Origin: JAADHX01 sp964569385
GTDB lineage: Bacteria; Actinomycetota; Acidimicrobiia; Acidimicrobiales; Poriferisodalaceae
DNA: 64,000 bases
NCBI GenBank assembly: GCA_964569385.1
Contig: CAZMUM010000029.1
Coordinates: forward strand, 1-64,000
Direction: 5' to 3'
In this document: positions 42,047-49,547 of the stretch, in pieces
Numbering within the stretch: the stretch's first letter is position 1
Layout of the letters: each line of letters opens with the position of its first letter
Translations under genes and position numbers: made by a program
Notes under the pieces: model-generated
Database searches by the model: none
What the model was told of the DNA's origin: nothing
The model's input: the letters and a program-made list of their open reading frames with translations, nothing else

Positions 42047-43656
42047 TGTTCGACTCACTTACCGAATGGATCTTCGACAACTCCTTTGTTCGAGACCTCC
42101 CGGCCGACCCGGAAACGAAGAACTTCCGACGCGATGTCGGTGCCATCGCCTATTCGCGTGTTTCTCCGGCCTCGGTGCAAGCCCCGGCTCTGGCCGCATA
42201 CAGCCGTGAGACAGCCGCGTTACTCGATCTGTCTGAAGCCGCCGTTGCCGACCCTCGTTTTGTCGAGGTAATGAGCGGCAACTCGATGCCCGCGGGAGCC
42301 GACCCCTTTGCCATGGCCTATGCCGGTCATCAGTTTGGTTCGTTTGCCGGTCAGCTCGGCGACGGTCGAGCCATCGCGCTCGGCGAAGTGGTTGGTAGCG
42401 AGGCTGGCCGCCAGATGATTCAGCTAAAGGGTGCCGGCCCAACGCCATACTCGCGTGGCGCCGACGGACGCGCCGTTCTACGGTCATCGGTTCGCGAGTT
42501 CTTGTGCAGCGAGGCCATGCATCACCTTGGCGTGCCGACCACCAGGGCCTTGAGCCTCGTCACAACCGGCGACGAGATCAGGCGCGACATGTTCTACGAC
42601 GGCAATGCCGGTAACGAACCAGGAGCGGTCGTTTGTCGGGTGGCGCCTACGTTCATTCGATTCGGGAACTTCGAGTTTGCCTACTGGCGCGAAGACAACG
42701 AGCTGTTGCGAGGCCTTGCCGACCACACCATTCGTGGGTTCTTTCCGCACCTGTTGGCGAGCCAAGATGCCCCGATTACCGAAGACGTGTACATCCGCTG
42801 GTTCGAAGAAATCGTGGCCCGCACGGTCGAAATGATCGCAGCCTGGATGGGGGTCGGGTTCGTGCACGGAGTGATGAACACCGACAACATGTCGATCCTT
42901 GGCCTCACGATCGACTACGGCCCGTACGGATGGTTGGACAACTTCGATCCTGGCTGGACTCCCAACACCACCGATGCCGGCCGCAAGCGTTATCGATACG
43001 AAGCTCAGCCCCAAATCGCTCACTGGAACCTGATGCGACTGGCTAACGCCCTTGTTCCTTTGATTGACGATGTCGAACCGCTTCAAGGGGCCCTAGATCG
43101 CTACCGCGATCAGTACTCGGATCGTTGGTCCGGGGTTCTAAACGCCAAACTTGGCCTGATCGACGAGCGAGAGGGCGACGCTGGCCTGGTCGCCGACCTG
43201 TTTGAGTTGCTGCAACGGCGTGAGACCGACATGACGATATTCTTCCGTGCGCTGAGCGATCTTGGCGTCGACCAGGTTCTGACGGCCGAATCTGATGCCG
43301 CGACAGCCTTGTTGGTCAGAAACGCGTGGTACTCCCCCGACGCATCCACAGCCGATCTTGTGGCCACGGCGTCGTGGCTCAGAGCGTGGGCCACGCGGGT
43401 GAGCTCGGAGTCAAGACCCGGTGCTGAGCGACAAGCCGCGATGGCGGCGGTTAACCCCAAGTTCGTGCTGCGTAACTACCTGGCCCAAGTTGCAATCGAC
43501 AAGGCCGAACAAGGCGATATGTCCGAGATCGATCTGTTGCTCGACGTGATGCGTCGACCATACGACGACCAGCCACAACGCCACGAGTATGCAGCCAGAC
43601 GCCCGGAATGGGCCCGAGAACGCGCCGGCTGCTCGATGCTCAGCTGCTCAAGTTAG
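42046..43656 (+). CDS. selO: Protein adenylyltransferase SelO (UPF0061/YdiU)
   Basis: A 536-residue pseudokinase of the SelO family that transfers AMP from ATP to hydroxyl residues of proteins in redox stress. Marks are YAGHQFGSFAGQLGDGRAI, QLKGAGPTPYSRGADGRAVL, SSVREFLCSEAMHHLGVPT, HGVMNTDNMSILG and IDYGPYGWLDNFDP. It ends CSMLSCSS, the usual redox tail: animal SelO has selenocysteine where this protein has Cys (TGC codon), third from the end. It overlaps the preceding gene by one base and is followed after 4 bp by a DUF2237 gene. Confidence 0.96.
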   Translation: MFDSLTEWIFDNSFVRDLPADPETKNFRRDVGAIAYSRVSPASVQAPALAAYSRETAALLDLSEAAVADPRFVEVMSGNSMPAGADPFAMAYAGHQFGSFAGQLGDGRAIALGEVVGSEAGRQMIQLKGAGPTPYSRGADGRAVLRSSVREFLCSEAMHHLGVPTTRALSLVTTGDEIRRDMFYDGNAGNEPGAVVCRVAPTFIRFGNFEFAYWREDNELLRGLADHTIRGFFPHLLASQDAPITEDVYIRWFEEIVARTVEMIAAWMGVGFVHGVMNTDNMSILGLTIDYGPYGWLDNFDPGWTPNTTDAGRKRYRYEAQPQIAHWNLMRLANALVPLIDDVEPLQGALDRYRDQYSDRWSGVLNAKLGLIDEREGDAGLVADLFELLQRRETDMTIFFRALSDLGVDQVLTAESDAATALLVRNAWYSPDASTADLVATASWLRAWATRVSSESRPGAERQAAMAAVNPKFVLRNYLAQVAIDKAEQGDMSEIDLLLDVMRRPYDDQPQRHEYAARRPEWARERAGCSMLSCSS

Positions 43657-43660
43657 TGCT

Positions 43661-44047
43661 ATGGAACTGAACGTATTGGGCGGCGAGCTCGAAGCATGTG
43701 GCACCGAGCCCATGACTGGCTTCTATCGCGACGGTTGTTGCAGTACCGGCCCCCAAGATGTGGGGCGCCACACGATTTGTGCGGTTATGAGCGGTGAGTT
43801 CCTTGAGCATCAGCGTTCGATCGGCAACGACCTGGTCACACCAATGCCTCAGTACGAGTTTGCAGGGCTAAAGCCAGGCGATCGCTGGTGTGTAACCGCG
43901 CTCAACTGGTTACGCGCCCACCAAGATGGACAAGCCGCCCCAGTCGTGTTGTCTTCGACCCACCTCCGAACACTCGAAGTCGTTCCGCTCGGCGTGCTGC
44001 ACCAACACGCAGTAGATGTCCCACCCGACCCCAGCGCCCTCGCCTAA
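43661..44047 (+). CDS. DUF2237 family protein
   Basis: A 128-residue protein that matches DUF2237 over its length: NVLGGELEACGTEPMTGFYR, DGCCSTGPQDVGRHTICAVM, FLEHQRSIGNDLVTPMP, FAGLKPGDRWC. The conserved Cys residues, including the CC pair, suggest a metal- or redox-related role, but the function is not known. The start ATG 43661 lies 4 bp after selO and matches the family N-terminus; the frame is open further upstream inside selO. It ends the operon, with a palindromic repeat after it. Confidence 0.9.
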   Translation: MELNVLGGELEACGTEPMTGFYRDGCCSTGPQDVGRHTICAVMSGEFLEHQRSIGNDLVTPMPQYEFAGLKPGDRWCVTALNWLRAHQDGQAAPVVLSSTHLRTLEVVPLGVLHQHAVDVPPDPSALA

Positions 44048-44059
44048 CTCAGACCTCTA

Positions 44060-44103
44060 CTGTCACCGGCATGTGGCTGCGGGCGACCGTTTCCCGGTGA
44101 CGC
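44060..44103. terminator. 44-nt palindromic repeat, copy 4 (divergent)
   Basis: The most diverged copy keeps the core GTCACCGG (44062-44069) pairing with CCGGTGAC (44094-44101), and the right arm GTTTCCCGGTGAC identical to copies 1 and 3. The left GAAA is lost. It lies between convergent genes like copies 2 and 3. Confidence 0.8.
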
Positions 44104-44106
44104 GAG

Positions 44107-44157
44107 TGGTCTTGACCTTTGGGTGGTCTTGACCTTTGGGTGGTCTGGACCTAGGGA
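44107..44157. repeat. 17-bp tandem repeat, three copies
   Basis: Unit TGGTCTTGACCTTTGGG occurs perfectly at 44107-44123 and 44124-44140 and in changed form at 44141-44157. Each holds GGTC-TT-GACC, a short inverted repeat. The third unit covers the stop codon of the hyuA-like gene, so the array has grown directly at that gene's 3' end. Confidence 0.9.
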
Positions 44158-46187
44158 GTGGTGGCGCGGCCGGTGGCGATGGCGGTGATGGTCGACGAGA
44201 CGAAGTAGTCGTATCCGTTGAGGTCGATGGTGTTGTCGACTCGCGAACACTCCGACACCGTGGTTTTGGCGCCGCGTTGCTCGGCTTGGCTTGCTGCCGA
44301 TGCAAGCGCCAATGTCTCGGCTCGCTCCAACGCCTCATCGAGCGTGGTGAACGTTTCTGGAGGAACTCCGCCGCTGAGCCTGAACTGGTGGTCGGCTGGT
44401 CGATCCACAACAACTTCGACACAAACCCGAACCACACCAACAACAGCACCGACCGCATTGGCGACGTCGCCGTGTTCTGGGCACTCGGCCGTTGTCAGAG
44501 CGAGTCCTGCCGCCTGTGGGTAATACGTTGGTGCCGATGCGCCCACGCCAATCACCGGTGCCGTCAGTCGGATCGCCGCCGAAACGGTGGCTGCGTTGTC
44601 GGGTTGGCTTGCCGTGGCACGGCTCATCTGGGCCAGCGTCGATACGGCCATGTTCGGGTCGAGGCCGTCGGACCTGAGGCCGGTACGCAGCAGCGCGATG
44701 GCGCTGAGAGCGTGCACCTCGTCGACGATTGTTTGTGCCAAGACAAGGCCGTCTGCTGCGATGGGCTCTCCAAAGCGGTCTCGTTGGCCGGCCATGAGTT
44801 CGAGCGCTCTTCGGGCCGCGCTTGTGTCGAAGTCGTGCTGGAACCCGAGCACGTGGGCGGCATCGGTTGGTGTTACCCCGCTTGGGGTCACGAGGCCCTC
44901 GATGACGAGTCGTTCCAACTCGACTTCGGATCGATGGTTGGGTGCAAGCTCTCGCCACGACACGGGCCCGTCTTCCAGTCGCAAAAGTATGGCTCTGCTG
45001 GTGGCGTCGCGGTTGGCAAGATCTTCAGCAGGTGACCCCAGAACGACCAACCTCGCGACCCTGGCCGACGAAACCTTCGCCGCAGCGTCGGAGCTCAACA
45101 CCGCATCGACCGCGTCGGGAAACTCAGCTGAGAGCATCGAGATCGGGATAAGGCGGCGCGGGCCAAGTCGAAGTTCTGGCCCGGCCACGGTTACCTCGCT
45201 ATCTCCCCCAAGCCCCGTGGTTTCGATGTCGATAGCGGCGATCATTGTTCGGTGGCCGCCAACAACCGCGCCATGGGGCGAGAGCAGCGGGCGTCCGTCA
45301 CGAACTAGGGCCATGTCGGTGGTCGTACCGCCAATGTCGGCCACGATCGCCACGGTGTCGGCAAGGGGCTGCTGCGACAGGTGAACTGCTCCGACCACGC
45401 TGGCAGCCGGGCCAGAAAGCACGGTCTCGACCGGTCGTTTGCGAGCAACCGCAACCGACATCAATGAACCATCGCCCCGAACCACCAGCACCGGTGCGCC
45501 GATACCAATCTTGGCAAGGTGCCGTTCGGAGGCGGCGAGCATGGTGTCGATGACGCCGATGAGCCGTGCGTTGAGTACACATGTGACCGCTCGCGCCGGC
45601 CCGTTTAGGGCGCTCGACAACTCGTGACCACAAGTGACCGGTCGGCCAGACAGCTCGGCGATTCGATCCCTCACTATTAGCTCGTGCGCCGGATTCCTCA
45701 CCGAAAACTGGGCTGCGACCGCGTACCCTTCGACTGAACTGTTCGTGGCCACGAATCGGTCAACGGCTGCAAGGTTGGGCTCGGCCAAAGGTGCCCCAGC
45801 AGAGTCGTGGCCGCCGTCGAGCCTCAGCCAGGGGTCGGCCCCAACAGCATCTGGGATTCCGGCAAGGCGGCAGCCCTCGTCGTCAAGCCCCATCGTGACT
45901 ACCGCGATCTTGCCGGTCCGACCCTCGACTAGTGCGTTGGTAGCAAGAGTCGTGGACAGCGCAACCATCGACACGTCGCCAACCGCGATCTTGGTGGCCG
46001 CAACCACATCGTCGATTGCCAGCCCGATTCCGAGAGACAAGTCGCGCCTGGTGGTCAACGCCTTAGCGCTGCCGATGACCTTGAGTTCGGCACTGACGAT
46101 CACAGCGTCCGTATAGGTGCCGCCGGTGTCGATCCCTAGAGATACTGTGTCGATCCCTAGAGATACGTCGCTGCCGGCCCGGGTCAC
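44151..46187 (-). CDS. Hydantoinase A / oxoprolinase-family protein
   Basis: A 678-residue ASKHA-fold ATP-dependent amidohydrolase subunit. The phosphate-1 motif LGIDTGGTYTDAVI, a second phosphate motif VAIVADIGGTTTDMALVRDG and the region STTLATNALVEGRTGKIAVVT are hallmarks. HyuA-type proteins open cyclic amides (hydantoins, oxoproline) or carboxylate ketones, normally with a HyuB partner, which is not in the window. A 21-bp duplication near the start repeats VSLGIDT. The start overlaps the TauD-like gene by four bases. The substrate is unknown. Confidence 0.87.
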   Translation of the reverse strand: MTRAGSDVSLGIDTVSLGIDTGGTYTDAVIVSAELKVIGSAKALTTRRDLSLGIGLAIDDVVAATKIAVGDVSMVALSTTLATNALVEGRTGKIAVVTMGLDDEGCRLAGIPDAVGADPWLRLDGGHDSAGAPLAEPNLAAVDRFVATNSSVEGYAVAAQFSVRNPAHELIVRDRIAELSGRPVTCGHELSSALNGPARAVTCVLNARLIGVIDTMLAASERHLAKIGIGAPVLVVRGDGSLMSVAVARKRPVETVLSGPAASVVGAVHLSQQPLADTVAIVADIGGTTTDMALVRDGRPLLSPHGAVVGGHRTMIAAIDIETTGLGGDSEVTVAGPELRLGPRRLIPISMLSAEFPDAVDAVLSSDAAAKVSSARVARLVVLGSPAEDLANRDATSRAILLRLEDGPVSWRELAPNHRSEVELERLVIEGLVTPSGVTPTDAAHVLGFQHDFDTSAARRALELMAGQRDRFGEPIAADGLVLAQTIVDEVHALSAIALLRTGLRSDGLDPNMAVSTLAQMSRATASQPDNAATVSAAIRLTAPVIGVGASAPTYYPQAAGLALTTAECPEHGDVANAVGAVVGVVRVCVEVVVDRPADHQFRLSGGVPPETFTTLDEALERAETLALASAASQAEQRGAKTTVSECSRVDNTIDLNGYDYFVSSTITAIATGRATTP
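46126..46166. repeat. In-frame 21-bp duplication at the N-terminus of the HyuA-like gene
   Basis: The 20-mer GTGTCGATCCCTAGAGATAC is at 46126-46145 and again at 46147-46166. It adds a second VSLGIDT heptapeptide before the nucleotide-binding GGT. The identical sequence implies a recent slippage event that kept the frame. Confidence 0.93.
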
Positions 46188-47257
46188 CGAACCACGATTC
46201 CGCCGCGATCACCGACCACGATCGAGCCGTAACGCTGTTCGTAAACTGGCGGAAGCAACCGATCTCCGGCTAACGAAACCCACAGGCGGAGAAGGTGCCT
46301 GGGTCGGGTTGGGTCGTCGATCCATCCAGTTCGATCGTGCAGTAAGCCGTGATTGTGAACAAACTGAACGTCGCCGGGTTCGAGGTCCATAACCAAATGC
46401 AGGTCGGGGCGGTTGGCTAGACGATCGAATTCGTCGAGGGCTTCGCGGTGCTCGGGATCTAGGGGCGGAGCGTCGGAGAATCTGGCCGCCGAATCGATGT
46501 ATTGGCGTTGGTAGAGGCAGCTGAGGTGACCCTCGTGCCATGACAACACCGGGATCTCGAACCACGGGTCGCGACCATCGGGTATCTCACCGCGCCGGTC
46601 TGTTGCCAGCGGCTCGAACATCCAGGCAGCCAGATGCGGTTTGGTGCGGCGCATCTCTTCGTAGATGGTTTCGACGCTAACGAGCATCGACCGGCCACCC
46701 TCAGCCGCGGGCCGAATGCACAGTAGCCCGACAGCATCAGCAGAGTCGGTGTGAAACGTCTGGCGCTTGTTGGTTTGGTAGATTCTCGTCGTTGGATCGT
46801 CAAGGTCGCGTCCGACGTCTTTCACGTGCCCCAACAGGTCACCGGCAGCGTTCTGCGAGCGCAGGCTTCCCAACAGGCGTCCGAGGCGCACAAAAGTGTC
46901 GGAGGCATCGTCCATATCGTCGTTTTCGTGGAAAAGTCCCTTCAGCAGCGCGAAACCCTTGCCGTGAATCAGTTCCGACCCGATGTCATCGGCCAAATCC
47001 TGAGCGGCGCTGGTGTCGGTCGAGTTGTCACTTTCGTTGCCGTTGAGCCCTTGACGTTCGCTTGCAGTAACGATTCGAGTCCAGATCGATGCATCGGACA
47101 ACTCCGAGCCTCGCCAGGTCCGGGGGGTAGGGGCAACTATTGGAAGATTGCGCACCGCCATGTTGTACACCCATGTTGGTCGAACCACACGTGTCAAGCC
47201 GAAGCCGTGAGGTCGCGCCGAACAACCAGTTTCGAGCAAATGGGGAACGCCAGCCAC
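46184..47257 (-). CDS. TauD/TfdA-family 2-oxoglutarate dioxygenase
   Basis: A 357-residue Fe(II)/2-oxoglutarate oxygenase. The metal motif HxD is in QTFHTDSADAVGLLC, the distal His in VQFVHNHGLLHDRTGW, and RPRHLLRLWVSL contains the Arg that binds 2-oxoglutarate. Such enzymes hydroxylate small organic acids; the substrate is not known. The GTG at 47257 follows the upstream stop directly (TAGGTG), but the first 32 residues look unlike the family; ATG 47161 (MAVRNLPIVAPTPRTW) is a good alternative. It overlaps the HyuA-like gene by four bases, so both are translated together. Confidence 0.87.
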   Translation of the reverse strand: MAGVPHLLETGCSARPHGFGLTRVVRPTWVYNMAVRNLPIVAPTPRTWRGSELSDASIWTRIVTASERQGLNGNESDNSTDTSAAQDLADDIGSELIHGKGFALLKGLFHENDDMDDASDTFVRLGRLLGSLRSQNAAGDLLGHVKDVGRDLDDPTTRIYQTNKRQTFHTDSADAVGLLCIRPAAEGGRSMLVSVETIYEEMRRTKPHLAAWMFEPLATDRRGEIPDGRDPWFEIPVLSWHEGHLSCLYQRQYIDSAARFSDAPPLDPEHREALDEFDRLANRPDLHLVMDLEPGDVQFVHNHGLLHDRTGWIDDPTRPRHLLRLWVSLAGDRLLPPVYEQRYGSIVVGDRGGIVVR

Positions 47258-47785
47258 CTACAGGCGGCCCGGGGGCCAGACTCGCCAGCTGACTACGCCT
47301 TGTACATCGACTATTCGCACGGTGCCCATGAACTGCGACGCCCGATGTTCGCGGTCGTCAGCGAGAACGAAGATGCTGTCGACGTCTAGCACGAAGGCGT
47401 CTCGTTCGGGTCCGAATGGCCGGCCATCGAGGTATGGCTCTGGAACGGGAAGGCCATCGATCTGGCGTCCGCCGGCTGGCCACTCAACCCGGTCGCCGGG
47501 CAAACCGACTACGCGCGCTATCAAAAGCCCGTCTAGGCGCGGCCTGGTGAATGCAACCAGATCGCCGTTGGCGATGTCGGCTCTGGTGTTGATGAGCACG
47601 CTCTCGCCAGCACCGATCGACGGCGCGTTGGCGTCGTCGGCCACGACCACTGAGTCGAACACAACTACGAGAATGGAGGCGGCTAGGCCTAAGGCAGCTA
47701 CGACTGCGGCAAACGCAGCCAGAATCCACCGTAAGCGACGGCTGATGCGATGTGAGAATGGGGTTGGCAGGGTCGGATTAACCAT
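47258..47785 (-). CDS. Signal peptidase I-like (S26) protein lacking the catalytic Lys
   Basis: A 175-residue protein with one N-terminal transmembrane helix (residues 20-42) and an S26-like extracytoplasmic fold: NAPSIGAGESVLINTRADIANGDLV, then LLIARVVGLPGDRVEWPAG, and FVLADDREHRASQFMG. In type I signal peptidases, the first block has a Ser nucleophile (here Ser56, with SI not SM) and the second reads KRVVGxPGD, with Lys as general base. Here position 90 is Ala (GCG). The last block has also lost its Asp. It may be inactive or use other residues. It is first of the operon with TauD and HyuA. Confidence 0.75.
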   Translation of the reverse strand: MVNPTLPTPFSHRISRRLRWILAAFAAVVAALGLAASILVVVFDSVVVADDANAPSIGAGESVLINTRADIANGDLVAFTRPRLDGLLIARVVGLPGDRVEWPAGGRQIDGLPVPEPYLDGRPFGPERDAFVLDVDSIFVLADDREHRASQFMGTVRIVDVQGVVSWRVWPPGRL

Positions 47786-47964
47786 TGGTCTGGCGTGGTT
47801 TTGGGACTATCACAGTAGTAGTGACACTCGCCACACCCCCGATGCTGCCAGTACTTCGACCTATATGTGGCGATAGTGTCTGAACTCGGGAAGGCTAGGC
47901 GGGCTATTGTCGTTGCGACATGGCAGCAGTCGGCGGTGCTATGTGGCGCCGATGAGCCTTAGAC

Positions 47965-47970
47965 GGAGAG
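47965..47970 (+). promoter_or_regulatory. Ribosome binding site fixing the selenoprotein start
   Basis: GGAGAG lies six bases before ATG 47977-47979. It is one of the clearest Shine-Dalgarno sites in the window. It supports initiation upstream of the in-frame TGA rather than at the GTG at 48022 inside the gene. Confidence 0.8.
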
Positions 47971-47976
47971 GCCCGT

Positions 47977-48582
47977 ATGCAGATCGACTTTTGGATTGAC
48001 CCCATATGACCTTGGTGTTGGGTGACGGCCAGGTGGGTCGTCGATGAGGTTGCTCCGGAGCGAGATCTAGACATCAACTGGCGTTCGATCAGCTTGTTCT
48101 ACAAGAACAATGCCGACATCGATTCGGCCTATTTTGGGACTCACAAGTTGCTCAGGGTGTTTGAGGCCGTCAAGGCGAGCGAGGGTCGCGATGCGTCCCA
48201 AGCGCTCTACTGGGAGTACGGCCGGCGCCTGCACCATGATCGCGACCGCGATGTAACTCCCGAGCAGTTCCTCGAAGGTGCAGGTCTCGATGTTGGTTAC
48301 GCAGACGCTGCCGACGATGGCGACGCATGGGACCACGTGATCCAATCCGAGATGGACGCTGGTCTCGAGCTCACCGGAAACGACGTCGGCACACCGATCA
48401 TCGCTTTCGACAACGCCGATGGCGATCGAGTCGCCTACTTCGGTCCGGTCATTACTCGGGTTCCCGACAAGGAGCAGTCGCTGAATCTTTGGGATGGTCT
48501 GATCACTATTAGCCGCGTCCCCGGATTCTGGGAGCTCAAGCGGACCCGCACTGAAAGCCCAGACTTCGGCCAACGGCCGTAG
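47977..48582 (+). CDS. Putative selenoprotein: mycothiol-dependent Rv2466c-like (DsbA-fold) reductase
   Basis: The 202-codon frame from ATG 47977 is interrupted only by TGA at 48007-48009. Read through, it gives MQIDFWIDPI-U-PWCWVTARW. M. tuberculosis Rv2466c, a mycothiol-dependent nitroreductase with thioredoxin/DsbA fold, has FWFDPLCPWCWITSRW; the TGA stands exactly at the nucleophilic Cys, leaving the resolving Cys14. The rest is intact: DVGTPIIAFDNADGDRVAYFGPV and PGFWELKRTRTESPDF match Rv2466c's end. GGAGAG precedes the ATG, and a SECIS-like hairpin follows the TGA. Initiation at GTG 48022 would delete the active site. Selenocysteine insertion is an inference; a nonsense mutation or base error are the alternatives. 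Confidence 0.78.
48024..48042 (+). promoter_or_regulatory. Candidate bacterial SECIS stem-loop
   Basis: GACGGCC (48024-48030) pairs with GGTCGTC (48036-48042) over seven base pairs (one G-U) around the loop AGGUG. It begins 14 nt after the in-frame TGA; the loop begins 21 nt after it. Bacterial SECIS elements need a small apical loop with G in the first two positions about 16-37 nt after UGA. The E. coli fdhF loop AGGUCU starts with the same AGGU, whose G and U contact SelB. Confidence 0.65.
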
Positions 48583-48602
48583 CGACCAATCGGCCTTTGC
48601 TA

Positions 48603-49406
48603 ATGTCTCTCGCCGCCTCGCCACTCACAGACCTCGATCAGTCAGCTGTTGCGCACCTCGAAGAGATCGACAGCCTTGGCGGGCGCAGCTTGTCAACTGC
48701 TGAGAGGCGGGCTTGGCGCCCTGTTGCCCACCAAGCCATCATCGTTGGCTCGGCTCTGGTCGCTTACCTGACTGTTCGGGCCCTCGCCGTGGGGTCAGAG
48801 ACAGCGGCTTTCGAGAACGCAAACTTGCTGCTTGATTTCGAGCGAGCGCTCGGGTTCGACTGGGAAGCAGGAATTCAGCAAGCTGCGCTGGACCGTACTT
48901 GGGTCGTGACTGGCGCCAACTGGTTCTACGCATTTGCCTTTTGGCCCATACTTATTGCCACGCTGGTGTACACCTGGTTCTGGCAGCGGCCGTTGTTCCG
49001 CCGTTTTCGCAACGCGCTGTTTGTGTCTGGGCTGATGGGGCTAGCAATATTCGCCGCGTTTCCGGTTGCGCCGCCACGCTTCCTAAGTGGCTACGTCGAC
49101 ACCCTAAGTGTCGCAGCGCGACACCAGTACATTGCTCGCCCGAGCTGGCTCATGAACGAAAATGCCGCTTTGCCGAGCTTCCACGTTGGTTGGGTCGCTC
49201 TTTCGGCAGTCTTGTTGTTCTCGGTCGTCAAGGCGCCCATCTGGCGATTCGTCATCTTGCTTCCGGTGTTGATCATGGCGGCCACGGTCGTTGTCACCGG
49301 AAATCATTACGTAATCGACATTATCGCCGGCGTTGCGGTCTCGCTCGCGGCTCTGCTCGTAATCGTGCGGCTCGAACGCAAGCCAGCGCTCCCAAACAAC
49401 TGCTGA
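48603..49406 (+). CDS. PAP2-family phosphatase / inositolphosphotransferase-like membrane protein
   Basis: A 267-residue membrane protein with about six helices. The PAP2 signature is split as usual: ARPSWLMNENAALPSFHVGW (catalytic His) and VVVTGNHYVIDIIAGVAVSL (second His with Asp). An N-terminal cytosolic tail of about 45 residues precedes the first helix. The long gap and the final helices resemble Aur1/PAP2_3 proteins that transfer or hydrolyse phosphoinositol headgroups; hydrolysis of an undecaprenyl or lipid phosphate is equally possible. The gene lies 20 bp after the selenoprotein candidate, so co-transcription is likely. ATG 48603 is preferred to a TTG six bases earlier. Confidence 0.85.
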   Translation: MSLAASPLTDLDQSAVAHLEEIDSLGGRSLSTAERRAWRPVAHQAIIVGSALVAYLTVRALAVGSETAAFENANLLLDFERALGFDWEAGIQQAALDRTWVVTGANWFYAFAFWPILIATLVYTWFWQRPLFRRFRNALFVSGLMGLAIFAAFPVAPPRFLSGYVDTLSVAARHQYIARPSWLMNENAALPSFHVGWVALSAVLLFSVVKAPIWRFVILLPVLIMAATVVVTGNHYVIDIIAGVAVSLAALLVIVRLERKPALPNNC

Positions 49407-49547
49407 ATGGAACAACACGTCGCGGGCACAGTACCGGTGGTCTGGTCGCGGCAAGTCATGCTGATCGGCCCCAGACATGCGGCCGAGGTCGCCAGACGTA
49501 GCTTCGATTGGCTTGGCCCTACAGCGCAGCCGTCGTAGCCTGAAGGA

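Noticed and set aside
48022..48582. A GTG-started 186-residue version of the Rv2466c-like protein
   Set aside because: It lacks the CPWC active site that is otherwise in frame just upstream, and no ribosome binding site precedes it. The ATG at 47977 with GGAGAG is better.
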